From Clostridia bacterium (GTDB lineage Bacteria > Bacillota > Clostridia > Oscillospirales > Oscillospiraceae): DNA of 8,845 bases. Each line of letters starts with the position of its first letter. Positions within the stretch are counted from its first letter, which is position 1. A program made the translations under genes and the position numbers. The notes under the pieces were generated by a model. It did no database searches. It saw nothing but the letters and a program-made list of their open reading frames with translations, and had not been told where the DNA came from. Where the stretch lies: contig QKDF01000066.1 in assembly GCA_003245395.1 (NCBI GenBank), positions 1-8,845 on the forward strand. Direction: 5' to 3'. Of this stretch, positions 1 through 6,609 are shown in pieces.

Positions 1-461
1 GGGTGGCGGCGCTGGACAGCGCCCTTGCGGATACCTACCGCGCCAACGCCGAGGCGTACCGGAAGGGATGTTTGCGGCTGGACGGTGAAGTCCGGGATTT
101 TTTCGCCACAGTTTCCGACAAGACGCTGGTGTTCGGCGATCGCTTCCCTCTGCGCTATTTTGCCGACGAATACGGCCTGACCTGCTATGCGGCTTTCCCC
201 GGATGCAGCACGCAGACGGAGCCTTCGGCTGCGACCATTGCGTTCCTTACCGACAAGGTTGCGGAAAAGCACATCAAAACCGTCTATTATATCGAATTTT
301 CGAACCATCTGGTGGCGGATAGCATTGCGGAGGCCACGGGTGCGCAGACGGCGCTGTTTTACAGCTGCCACAATGTATCCAAGGCTGATCTGGATGCCGG
401 CGTCACCTATGTGGATCTGATGGAGAAGAATCTCCAGACACTGATGGACACCATGCAGTAA
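1..461 (+). CDS. Zn/Mn ABC transporter substrate-binding protein, ZnuA/TroA family (C-terminal part)
   Basis: This is the C-terminal lobe of an extracytoplasmic metal-binding lipoprotein that delivers Zn2+ or Mn2+ to an ABC importer. The frame is open from the left edge, so the true start lies outside the window; the GTG at base 3 is not believable as a start because it falls in the middle of the domain. About 152 residues are visible. The stretch VFGDRFPLRYFADEYGL corresponds to the third metal-ligand region of the family (usually H-x-x-F-x-Y-x-x-x-Y-G-L), here with Asp where many members have His. It is followed by FPGCSTQTEPS, a helix ending KTVYYIEFSNH, and the terminal VTYVDLMEKNLQTL helix, which together match a clostridial subgroup with GDRFP in this place. 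The membrane and ATPase genes would be expected upstream or elsewhere. Family call is firm; Zn versus Mn is not resolved. The gene ends 138 bases before the convergent walI stop. Confidence 0.85.
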   Translation, partial: VAALDSALADTYRANAEAYRKGCLRLDGEVRDFFATVSDKTLVFGDRFPLRYFADEYGLTCYAAFPGCSTQTEPSAATIAFLTDKVAEKHIKTVYYIEFSNHLVADSIAEATGAQTALFYSCHNVSKADLDAGVTYVDLMEKNLQTLMDTMQ

Positions 462-538
462 TCTGGTCTTGGCAGATTGAAAGAAGCTTGCTGACTCTTT
501 CGATGCGCATCTGACCGGGAATCGGGACATGTAAAAAG

Positions 539-579
539 CGGCACAGGCCGCCCCTTGTTTATGGGGGCGGCCTGTGCCG
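539..579. terminator. Bidirectional intrinsic terminator between convergent genes
   Basis: A perfect 16-bp GC-rich stem pairs 539-554 with 564-579 around a 9-nt loop. On the minus strand the stem is followed by CTTTTTAC, a good U-tract for ending the wal operon after walI. On the plus strand the tail is only TTTCC, weaker but in the right place to end the metal-binding protein gene. It lies between two convergent stop codons, where shared terminators are common. Confidence 0.85.
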
Positions 580-599
580 TTTCCGATTTATCGAGGCCG

Positions 600-1403
600 T
601 CAATCGTGGGTGACATTTCCTGTGGAGCAGTTTACATAATAGTTAACCGTGTCCGTGGTCAAACGCCAGACGGGGACAAGTGCCATGGGCGACGCGGCGG
701 AGCTTTGCAGCATATAGCATGCCGCCACATCCGATACGGCAGAGACGACCGCACCCTCGGCGCGGCGGGCTTCCAGAAAGGCAGTCAGAGCTGAGACGGC
801 AGACAGGGAGGATGCGCTTGTGTCGACGGTGCCCCCGGAGGGCAGATGCGTGCCGCTGACGGATCGGATCTCTCCGTCCGTTACCTGGAAGGTGACAGTG
901 CAGCCCACCACCGGGTAATTGTCCACATACTGCTGAGCAGTGGCTGTGCCGGTGCCGGTTTTGTCAAAATCCATGGCCAGATCCCGGTAGCCGAATGACC
1001 GGCAGAACGTCCTGCACACGGAGGCGGGATCGCCGCCCAGACTGCCGGCGGCCTGAAAGCTGCCGGAGGCTCGGCTGTCCACCCGGCCTGCAGCGGAGGT
1101 GAAAGCGTAAATGCCTCCGCCCTCGTCGGAGACGGTGACGCTGCTGCCCAGGAAAAAAACCGCCATTTTCTGATCCAGCTCAATGTCGCGGGTCAGGGTC
1201 AGGGCCTGGGGCGGATCGTCGAAGACGACGGCGCGGGTTTCCAGCGTCACGCCGTCGTCGGCAAACAGGGAAGTCAGCTCCGACACGGAACGGCTGTGGG
1301 CGGCATATTCGCTGGTGCGGCGGACACCGAGGAATCCCAGAAGAAAGAGATTCACCAGCACCAGTATCAGGATGATGATGTTTTTCAGGCGGGAGGTTTC
1401 CAT
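600..1403 (-). CDS. walI: WalI/YycI-like regulator of the WalRK two-component system
   Basis: The product is a 267-residue protein anchored by one N-terminal membrane helix (about residues 8-27, NIIILILVLVNLFLLGFLGV) with the rest outside the membrane. Its size is close to the roughly 280 residues of Bacillus YycI. Near the C-terminus, LVPVWRLTT (242-250) and NYYVNCSTGNV (254-264) form the W-x-x-x...YYVN...TG pattern typical of YycH/YycI beta-strand domains. In Bacillus, YycI and YycH form a complex with WalK through their membrane helices and modulate its activity; the same role is inferred here from sequence type and from being the last gene after walR-walK-walH. The gap to walH is 22 nt, and AAAGGAA (1409-1415) lies 5 nt before the ATG. 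No walJ or htrA follows; a strong terminator does. Confidence 0.85.
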   Translation of the reverse strand: METSRLKNIIILILVLVNLFLLGFLGVRRTSEYAAHSRSVSELTSLFADDGVTLETRAVVFDDPPQALTLTRDIELDQKMAVFFLGSSVTVSDEGGGIYAFTSAAGRVDSRASGSFQAAGSLGGDPASVCRTFCRSFGYRDLAMDFDKTGTGTATAQQYVDNYPVVGCTVTFQVTDGEIRSVSGTHLPSGGTVDTSASSLSAVSALTAFLEARRAEGAVVSAVSDVAACYMLQSSAASPMALVPVWRLTTDTVNYYVNCSTGNVTHD

Positions 1404-1418
1404 CCGTGTTCCTTTCCC

Positions 1419-1435
1419 GGCGGAATTATTCCGCC
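1419..1435. repeat. Short inverted repeat across the walH stop codon
   Basis: GGCGGAAT and ATTCCGCC are perfect 8-base inverted arms around a single central base, and the stop codon of walH lies in the middle. As RNA it could make a small hairpin between walH and walI. There is no U-tract, so termination is unlikely; it could affect translation or mRNA processing between the two genes, or be chance. Confidence 0.4.
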
Positions 1436-2709
1436 AGCCACTGTGCGCTCACACTGCTGCTTCCACCGTCCACATAGGCCAGCGCCAGCTCGGCACCCGG
1501 ATGCGTCTCGGCGACGGCCTGCGCCTGAGCAGGGGGCAGCAGCAGGCTGCTTGTCTGCGTGGCTGTGTACTGCCGCAGGCGGAGCGTCACGCTGCTGATG
1601 ACCGTGCCGTTTAGCTGCACCTCTGCGGCGGCAGAGCCGTCGGAGAACCGGATGGGTACCCCGCCGGACTGATAGCCGAAATGCAGTACGGTGCGTGTTC
1701 CGCTGCGGTCAATGCTCTGCAGATAGAGAGACGCGTTGTCTGCCGCTCCCGTGCGCAGGGTGTCCAGCAGCCGGCTGACCCCCAGCACCGCTTCGGGTTC
1801 AGTGGGAATTTCTCCGGCTGCGGTAATGCGCAGGGCGTCGCTGTCGGCGCCTTGATAGGTCACGGTTCCGTCGGTTCGGATGCGGACGCTGCGGCTGCCC
1901 TCCACCACAACCTCTGCACCGGAGGACTCTGTATAGCGCGATTTGGTATGCGGATTGAAAGACAGGGCGGTGAGCACCGTGTCGGTATTGAGGTCGGTGG
2001 ACGAAGCGGTAAGCGTGGGAAAGGCGGGCAGCTGCGCTGTGAGCAGAGAGAAGGGACTGAGCGTGTCAGAGGTATCCTGGTCGAAGGCGAAATAGGCTCC
2101 GCCGAGCTGATAGCCGCTCACGGCCGCATCCAGATCGGCGGCAGATACCGCCGTGGAGCACAGCAGGCAGGTTTGCTCTCCGTCCCAAAGGTAGAGGCTG
2201 ATGCCGCCTGTGCCGGCGGCAATCAGGATTCGCCTGGCTGAAACCTCGCCGCCGGACCATCCTGCGTCTACCAGCCCCGACAGAACCGACAGAGGCAGGG
2301 GAGAGAGAAAATCAAAATAGACGGATCTGGAGTCCTGCTGACCCGCTTCCAGCGCCGCTTGAAACTCCTCCGGCGAAGCGCTGCGGGGAGAAGACGCGGA
2401 ACCCACCGCTTCCCGCAGCAGGGTTCCCAGAGCGGAAAAGGCGCTGTCGGTAGTAGACAGGTCGATGTCTGCATACCGGCCATACGCCCCGGTGACGCAG
2501 ACCCGAACGGGCGCGGCCAGATCGGTTAGAGAGGAGATGCCGCTGCGGCTGGTCTCCGCACGGCTGAACAGGCCGGACAGATAGCTGCTGGTGCCCGTTC
2601 CGCGGTTGTAAAGCTGCGTCTGCGTAAACAGGCCCACGGCGGAGATGGACAGCAACACAATGGCAATATTTTGAATGCGGCTGATCCGCTCTTTTTTTCT
2701 GGCTTCCAT
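1426..2709 (-). CDS. walH: WalH/YycH-like regulator of the WalRK two-component system
   Basis: The 427-residue product has a basic N-terminus (EARKKERISR) and one membrane helix at about residues 12-29, followed by a large extracytoplasmic region. Bacillus YycH is about 455 residues, so the size fits. I assign it from overall architecture, weak sequence resemblance and, most strongly, position between walK and a walI-like gene. In Bacillus YycH and YycI together control WalK; here the same is inferred. The ATG at 2709 is well supported: AAGGAGG (2716-2722) lies 6 nt upstream. The gap from the walK stop is 27 nt. Like walI, the extracytoplasmic part is rich in Ser, Thr and Ala, as is usual for fast-evolving secreted domains in GC-rich Clostridia. 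Confidence 0.8.
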   Translation of the reverse strand: MEARKKERISRIQNIAIVLLSISAVGLFTQTQLYNRGTGTSSYLSGLFSRAETSRSGISSLTDLAAPVRVCVTGAYGRYADIDLSTTDSAFSALGTLLREAVGSASSPRSASPEEFQAALEAGQQDSRSVYFDFLSPLPLSVLSGLVDAGWSGGEVSARRILIAAGTGGISLYLWDGEQTCLLCSTAVSAADLDAAVSGYQLGGAYFAFDQDTSDTLSPFSLLTAQLPAFPTLTASSTDLNTDTVLTALSFNPHTKSRYTESSGAEVVVEGSRSVRIRTDGTVTYQGADSDALRITAAGEIPTEPEAVLGVSRLLDTLRTGAADNASLYLQSIDRSGTRTVLHFGYQSGGVPIRFSDGSAAAEVQLNGTVISSVTLRLRQYTATQTSSLLLPPAQAQAVAETHPGAELALAYVDGGSSSVSAQWLAE

Positions 2710-2736
2710 GCCGAACCTCCTTTTCCCGGACTGCGG

Positions 2737-4533
2737 TTATGGCTGTCCCTGACGGATGGGGAGGGTCAGGCGGATGGTAGTACCGGGGCCCTCCCGCCGG
2801 ATCAGACGGATGGAACCGTGGTGGCGCTCCACAATCTCCTTGGCGATGGACAGCCCCAGACCGGTGCCGCCGGATTCCCGGGAGCGGGCCTTGTCCACCC
2901 GATAAAATCGGTCGAAGATGTGCTCCTGATCCTTTTCCGGGATGCCGATGCCGTCGTCGGTGACTTCGGCCCAGACGTGATCTCCGGCGCTGCCGGACGA
3001 GACCCGGATGTGTCCGCCGTCGGGAGTGTATTTGATCGCATTGCCCAGTACGTTCATCATGACCTGCTCCAGCCGGGGGCGGTCGCCCATGACGGAGGGA
3101 AGCTCTGCCGGGTCAAGGGTTAGTTCCTGTCCCCGCCGCCGGGCCTCCAGTGCGTTGGCCCGAACCACGCTGGTGATCGCCTCACCAAAGTCGAACCGGG
3201 TGAAATTCATCTCCGTATTGCCCGCATCCAGACGGGAGAGGGTCAGCAGATCCTGTACGATGTGGGCCATGCGGTCGGTTTCGTTGATGATGATGTCCAA
3301 AAAGCTGTTGGCCATGTCCGGCGGGATATCACCGCAGCTGTCCCGCAGCGTCTCGGCATAGCTGCGGACATTGGTAAGCGGCGTGCGCAGCTCGTGGGAA
3401 ACATTGGCCACGAATTCCTTGCGCCGTTCCTCGTTGCGGTGCTGTTCGGTAACGTCGTGCAGCACGATCAGCACACCGCCCCGCGCCTGGTCGGAGAAAG
3501 GAGCCAGATAGATCTCCAGCGTTTTTTGCCCTACCCGCATTTCCGAATCGGCGTAGTTTGGCCGCTGCAGGGCCAAAATTTGGGCAAGAGGATAGACCTC
3601 GCCGAACAGTTCTTCATAAGTGCACTCGTTGGATACGGTGCGCTGGAGCATGTCCGTTGCGGCGGGGTTGCAGTGGATCAGCGCGCCGTCGTGGTCGAAA
3701 GCCACGACGCCGTCAGTCATGTGCAGAAAGAGCGTGTCGAGCTTGTTGCGCTCGTTTTCCACGGCGTTCAGGCTGTCCTGCAGCACGTCCGCCATATGGT
3801 TGAAGGTGCCGGTAAGGATGCCGATTTCATCGGGGGACTCCACAGCCAGCTTGTTTCCAAAATCACCGGCGGCCACCCGTTCAGCGCCCTCCGTCAGCCG
3901 CTCGATAGGAATCACCATGGTTTTGGACAGCAGATAGCTGAACAGCACAGAGATCAGCAGACCGATGACCAGCGCCTGCATGATGATGGTGAACAGTTCC
4001 CCGTTGAGGTCGGAGACGGTGGACTTATCATCGAGAATATAAATGATATAGGATCCTGCCGTGCCTTTGATGGGGATCGCCACATCCATATAGTCGGCAG
4101 TCAGGTCGCTGCGGTCGCCCACACTACCGTTTCGGGCGGAGAGCAGGTTGGGTGTGTCCTCCGGCGGCCGTCCGCCGGTGTCGTCTGAGGAGGCCAGACA
4201 CTCCCCTGTGGTTCCGTCCAGAATGTAGTAGTTGCGGGTGCTGTAGTCAATACCCAGCGATCCGGTGTTGGCCTCCAGAACATCCTGCATCCGGGCGGCC
4301 GCGTCGGAGGCGTTGGCCTCACCAGTCAGCGCGGTCATGAACTCCGGGTTTTTCGCTGCGGCAGTTCCGTCGGAACTTGGCTCGGAGCCGAACATGTTAT
4401 CCATCTGCTGATAGAAGCTGTCAATATAAAAGCTGGAGACGCTGGTGGTCAGAAACGTGCCCACCACCGCCATCAGCGAGGTGATCAGCAGCAGCATGAT
4501 GAGCATCAGCTTGATGTGCAGACTGCGGAACAA
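2737..4533 (-). CDS. walK: WalK (VicK/YycG) sensor histidine kinase
   Basis: A 598-residue membrane histidine kinase that phosphorylates WalR to control cell-wall metabolism. In order: membrane helix 1 (about 8-30), an extracytoplasmic sensing domain of about 150 residues (31-180), membrane helix 2 (about 182-203), HAMP (about 204-256), a PAS domain (about 262-362), the HisKA dimerisation domain with the phospho-acceptor His380 in VSHELRTPLTN, and the ATPase domain with the N box (N494-N498, NVLGNAIKYTPDGG), the G1 box DDGIGIP (526-532), the F box FDRFYRVDK, and the G2 box GGTGLGLS (555-562). All catalytic motifs are intact. The start is a TTG: AAGGAG (4544-4549) lies 10 nt upstream and an in-frame stop just before it rules out a longer version, while the first Met codon (residue 10) would cut into membrane helix 1. 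The gap from walR is 30 nt. The TTG and long spacing may hold kinase levels below those of the regulator. Confidence 0.95.
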   Translation of the reverse strand: MFRSLHIKLMLIMLLLITSLMAVVGTFLTTSVSSFYIDSFYQQMDNMFGSEPSSDGTAAAKNPEFMTALTGEANASDAAARMQDVLEANTGSLGIDYSTRNYYILDGTTGECLASSDDTGGRPPEDTPNLLSARNGSVGDRSDLTADYMDVAIPIKGTAGSYIIYILDDKSTVSDLNGELFTIIMQALVIGLLISVLFSYLLSKTMVIPIERLTEGAERVAAGDFGNKLAVESPDEIGILTGTFNHMADVLQDSLNAVENERNKLDTLFLHMTDGVVAFDHDGALIHCNPAATDMLQRTVSNECTYEELFGEVYPLAQILALQRPNYADSEMRVGQKTLEIYLAPFSDQARGGVLIVLHDVTEQHRNEERRKEFVANVSHELRTPLTNVRSYAETLRDSCGDIPPDMANSFLDIIINETDRMAHIVQDLLTLSRLDAGNTEMNFTRFDFGEAITSVVRANALEARRRGQELTLDPAELPSVMGDRPRLEQVMMNVLGNAIKYTPDGGHIRVSSGSAGDHVWAEVTDDGIGIPEKDQEHIFDRFYRVDKARSRESGGTGLGLSIAKEIVERHHGSIRLIRREGPGTTIRLTLPIRQGQP

Positions 4534-4563
4534 GTGCCGTCAACTCCTTCTGGAAGGGTGCCG

Positions 4564-5286
4564 TCAGGTCAGAACGGCGTCCCGGGTGCTGAAATAGTAG
4601 CCTGCGCCCCGGCGGGTGAGTATGTACTGAGGATTGGCGGGATCAGTTTCGATCTTTTCCCGCAGGCGGCGGACCGTCACGTCCACGGCCCGGGCATCGT
4701 CACCCACATAGCCATAGTTCCACACCTGCTCCATCAGGTCCGCGCGAGAGTATACCTTGTTTGGGTGTACGGCCAGAAAACTGAGCAGCTCGTATTCTCG
4801 GGTGGTCAGTTCCACGGGGTGGCCGTCCCGGAACACCTGCCGCGCATCTGTATCGATGGACAGATCGTCCGTCACAGCCAGAAGGCTTCCGGCCATGGCG
4901 GCCGGCGCTGCCATGGCGGTGCGTCGGATGTTGGCGCCCACCCGGGCGATCAGCTCCCGCATGGAGAAAGGCTTGGTAATATAATCGTCTGCGCCAATCT
5001 CCAGACCCAGTATCTTGTCCGTCTCCTCCTCCCGGGCGGTGAGGATGATAACCGGTACGCTGCACCCCTGCTTCCGGATGGACTGACAGACATCGAAACC
5101 GTTCATTTTCGGCAGCATTACGTCCAGCAGAATCAGATCCGGATTCTCATCCAGCGCCTTGCTCAGGCCATCTTCTCCGTTATATGCCTCCAGCGTAGCA
5201 TAGCCGTCACGCTGAAGATTGAAACGCAGGATATCGACAATGTTTTTTTCGTCCTCTACGATCAAAACGGTTTTTTTCTGTTCCAT
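4564..5286 (-). CDS. walR: WalR (VicR/YycF) OmpR-family response regulator
   Basis: A 240-residue DNA-binding response regulator, partner of WalK and in Bacillota commonly the essential regulator of peptidoglycan hydrolases. The receiver domain (about 5-118) has the acidic pair E11-D12, the phospho-acceptor D55 in LLDVMLPKMNG, the switch residue T83 and K105 in DDYITKPFSMREL. After a linker rich in Ala (about 124-133) comes the winged-helix output domain with LTTREYELLSFLAVHPNKV and AVDVTVRRLREKIE, the recognition-helix region, then TRRGAGYYF. The start at ATG 5286 is chosen because GGGAGG (5291-5296) lies 4 nt upstream; a GTG seven codons earlier would put that site inside the coding region. 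It begins 17 nt after the NUDIX gene, so the two are almost certainly co-transcribed. Confidence 0.95.
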   Translation of the reverse strand: MEQKKTVLIVEDEKNIVDILRFNLQRDGYATLEAYNGEDGLSKALDENPDLILLDVMLPKMNGFDVCQSIRKQGCSVPVIILTAREEETDKILGLEIGADDYITKPFSMRELIARVGANIRRTAMAAPAAMAGSLLAVTDDLSIDTDARQVFRDGHPVELTTREYELLSFLAVHPNKVYSRADLMEQVWNYGYVGDDARAVDVTVRRLREKIETDPANPQYILTRRGAGYYFSTRDAVLT

Positions 5287-5303
5287 GAAGCCTCCCGTTA
5301 TTG

Positions 5304-5843
5304 TCACAGATTCAGCAAAATCTTGGCCTTAAGCACCGCGGCGACGGTTTTGGAGTCTTCAATTTCACCGTTGACACAGCGGTGAACCATCTCGCCAAAG
5401 GGGATGCGCTGCAGCGTGATGAATTCATCCTCGTCCGGGTCCGTGTCGCCCATATGCAGCCCCCTGGCCAAAAAAAGATACAGAACTTCACCGTAGCAGC
5501 CGGGAGCGGGGATAATTCTGCCCATGGGCACCACTTCGTCGGGTACCGCACCCGTCTCTTCCCGCAGTTCGCGAAGTGCACCGGCCAGCGGGTCTTCGCC
5601 CGGCTCCAGCTTGCCGGCGGGAATCTCCAACAGGGTTCTGCCAAATACATAGCGGTATTGGGTTACCGCAAGTACGTTGTTCCGCTCGTCCAGCGCCACA
5701 ACCGCGACACCGGGGCCGTGTTCCACCACTTCCCGTTCGGCTGACCGGCCATTGGGTAAAGAAACCTGATCCACATGGACGGAGCACAGCCGTCCATGAA
5801 AAACATCCTCTCTGGAAAGGGTTCGCTCGGTCATATCTTCCAT
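5304..5843 (-). CDS. NUDIX hydrolase, ADP-ribose pyrophosphatase type
   Basis: A 179-residue cytoplasmic enzyme predicted to split ADP-ribose into AMP and ribose 5-phosphate. The NUDIX box is perfect, running from G77 to A99: G-x5-E-x7-R-E-L-R-E-E-T-G-A, with the Mg2+-binding REL-REE core. It is preceded by TQYRYVFGRTLLEIPAGKLE and followed about 15 residues later by IPAPGCYGE, the pattern of the NudF/ADPRase subgroup, so ADP-ribose is a better guess than dNTP or coenzyme A substrates. The start at 5843 is chosen because AAGGAAGG (5851-5858) lies 7 nt upstream; starts at 5861 or 5882 would overlap or precede that site. It is the first gene of the operon, with walR 17 nt downstream. Substrate is inferred, not proven. 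Confidence 0.88.
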   Translation of the reverse strand: MEDMTERTLSREDVFHGRLCSVHVDQVSLPNGRSAEREVVEHGPGVAVVALDERNNVLAVTQYRYVFGRTLLEIPAGKLEPGEDPLAGALRELREETGAVPDEVVPMGRIIPAPGCYGEVLYLFLARGLHMGDTDPDEDEFITLQRIPFGEMVHRCVNGEIEDSKTVAAVLKAKILLNL

Positions 5844-6057
5844 ATTGTGTCCTTCCTTCATTCGCACGGCGCCACACCGCACCCGCAGGATCGGGAGAGC
5901 ATTCCGCCCGATCCGAATAAGCTCGTTCTATATTCATGGTATACTTGTTATCGCCACCTGTTGCCCCGTCAGGGGCGCGGCGGCCGCAACAGAAAATGGC
6001 CGCCGGCCTCCCGCCGGAGGCGGAACCAGCCGACATGCCGGGTATAATAGCCACTTT
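5844..6057 (-). other. Long structured 5' leader of the NUDIX-wal operon
   Basis: Between the inferred transcription start (about 6057) and the NUDIX ATG lie about 210 nt with no convincing gene. Perfect inverted arms are visible: GCCTCC/GGAGGC (6006-6011 with 6016-6021), CTGTTGC/GCAACAG (5958-5964 with 5986-5992) enclosing a CCCC/GGGG hairpin (5964-5967 with 5972-5975), and GGATCGGG/CCCGATCC (5888-5895 with 5907-5914). None is followed by a U-tract, so it does not look like a terminator-type attenuator. I do not recognise a known riboswitch class in it. Confidence 0.4.
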
Positions 6058-6071
6058 GCGGCTATTATACC
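6041..6071. repeat. 12-bp inverted repeat over the -10 box (candidate operator)
   Basis: GGTATAATAGCC (6041-6052) and GGCTATTATACC (6060-6071) are perfect inverted arms separated by 7 nt. The right arm, read on the minus strand, contains the -10 hexamer of the NUDIX-wal promoter, and the left arm would lie about +5 to +16 in the transcript. The placement is that of an operator for a dimeric repressor; as RNA only part of it would be transcribed. The plus strand also shows TATAAT at 6043-6048, but I see no -35 box for it. Confidence 0.5.
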
Positions 6072-6093
6072 ATAGATTTTGGAAAAATGCCAA
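6064..6093 (-). promoter_or_regulatory. Sigma-A promoter of the NUDIX-walRKHI operon
   Basis: On the minus strand TTGGCA (6088-6093) is followed after 18 nt by TATAAT (6064-6069), preceded by TGG to give an extended -10 (TG-n-TATAAT). This is five of six bases at -35 and a perfect -10. Transcription would start near 6057 and run into the NUDIX gene at 5843. Confidence 0.75.
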
Positions 6094-6198
6094 CGCTTCT
6101 TTGCCCCATGGCATTAGGGCGGGTTTTATATTAAATATGGACAGGCTGGTCCGTTTTGCCGCCTGTCGCATTTTATATTTTGCGGAGGTTTGATCGGT
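6094..6198. other. AT-rich spacer with one hairpin
   Basis: No gene is seen here. GACAGGC (6140-6146) and GCCTGTC (6161-6167) form a perfect 7-bp stem with a 14-nt loop, followed on the plus strand by GCATTTTATATTTT, a broken U-tract. It could be a weak plus-strand terminator left from a lost upstream gene, but no such gene remains. The base composition is clearly more AT-rich than in the flanking operons. Confidence 0.35.
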
Positions 6199-6336
6199 AT
6201 GGGCATGAAGATTATCAGGCAGTACGCCCTCAGCAATCGCTGAGAGTATTTCTTCACCGGGACGCTAGACCCGAAGATGTGGGACAGAAGAAATTGTGAA
6301 CCGTTCATGCTTTATTTTCACAGCTGTCCCTTAAAA
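6199..6336 (+). pseudogene. Remnant resembling the N-terminus of a rolling-circle replication protein, with in-frame TGA
   Basis: From ATG 6199 the frame reads MGMKIIRQYALSNR, a TGA at 6241-6243, then EYFFTGTLDPKMWDRRN and further. Phage and plasmid-type replication initiators of Clostridia commonly carry the pattern Y-A-x-x-N-x-W-x-Y-F-x-T-x-T-L-D-P-x-x-x-D-R. The match holds on both sides of the stop, and the TGA falls exactly on the family Trp, so a TGG-to-TGA nonsense change explains it. The similarity fades after about 6306; the frame stays open to 6450 but the later part is unlike the family and lacks the downstream His-x-His catalytic region. A GGAGG (6184-6188) lies 10 nt before the ATG. 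I read it as a decayed fragment of a mobile element; the family assignment is from memory of the motif. Confidence 0.5.
6281..6330. repeat. Interrupted inverted repeat
   Basis: GGGACAG (6281-6287) pairs with CTGTCCC (6324-6330), and inside it TGTGAA (6295-6300) pairs with TTCACA (6317-6322), giving a two-part hairpin with a bulge. It starts near the point where the replication-protein similarity is lost, so it may mark an edge or rearrangement. On the plus strand it is followed by TTAAAAAAG, not a U-tract, so it is not a plus-strand terminator. Confidence 0.4.
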
Positions 6337-6580
6337 AAGACTGAAAAGGCCTCTGACATATTTTGGTATGACCCGGAACTGAATGATTGTTGTGCCGAAG
6401 AATACAACTTTTGCAAAGTCGGCATGGTGCAGGGTATGCAAAACTTCTGACGGCTGTTCAATGTATTTGCGAGCTGCCCACAGGGCACATGATTCTTTGC
6501 GTCGTTCTCTCGTTCTGTCCAACACAGCAGAGGGACAGGAATTTGTCCAAATCCTTCTTGAGATTTGCCGCCCCGCGGCA
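6337..6580. other. Intergenic DNA without a recognisable gene
   Basis: Open frames exist on both strands here, but none has a ribosome binding site with a sensible start, a recognisable domain or normal codon use. The only structure seen is a 6-bp stem CTGTCC/GGACAG (6515-6520 with 6533-6538). Together with the remnant just upstream, this stretch looks like decayed mobile DNA between two divergent operons. Confidence 0.4.
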
Positions 6581-6609
6581 TTGTCAAATTTTTTGGTATA
6601 TGATAGAAT
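6581..6609 (+). promoter_or_regulatory. Sigma-A promoter of the Ni/Co transporter operon
   Basis: TTGTCA (6581-6586), a 17-nt spacer and TAGAAT (6604-6609) give five of six consensus bases in each hexamer with optimal spacing. Transcription would start near 6616. The next gene on this strand is cbiM at 6902. Confidence 0.75.

Noticed and set aside
3262..4188. A 308-codon open frame on the plus strand
   Set aside because: It lies wholly antisense to walK, whose domains and catalytic motifs are intact. Long antisense frames are expected in GC-rich codon-biased genes, and this one has no recognisable domain.
5488..5937. Upstream frame starting at ATG 5937 in the NUDIX leader and overlapping the NUDIX gene
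   Set aside because: There is no good ribosome binding site, and inside the gene it is only the shifted frame of the NUDIX coding sequence.
6199..6450. Selenoprotein reading of the in-frame TGA
   Set aside because: The TGA aligns with a Trp position of the suspected family, not a Cys. The sequence just after the TGA shows no obvious bacterial SECIS-like hairpin, and the protein is truncated soon afterwards.
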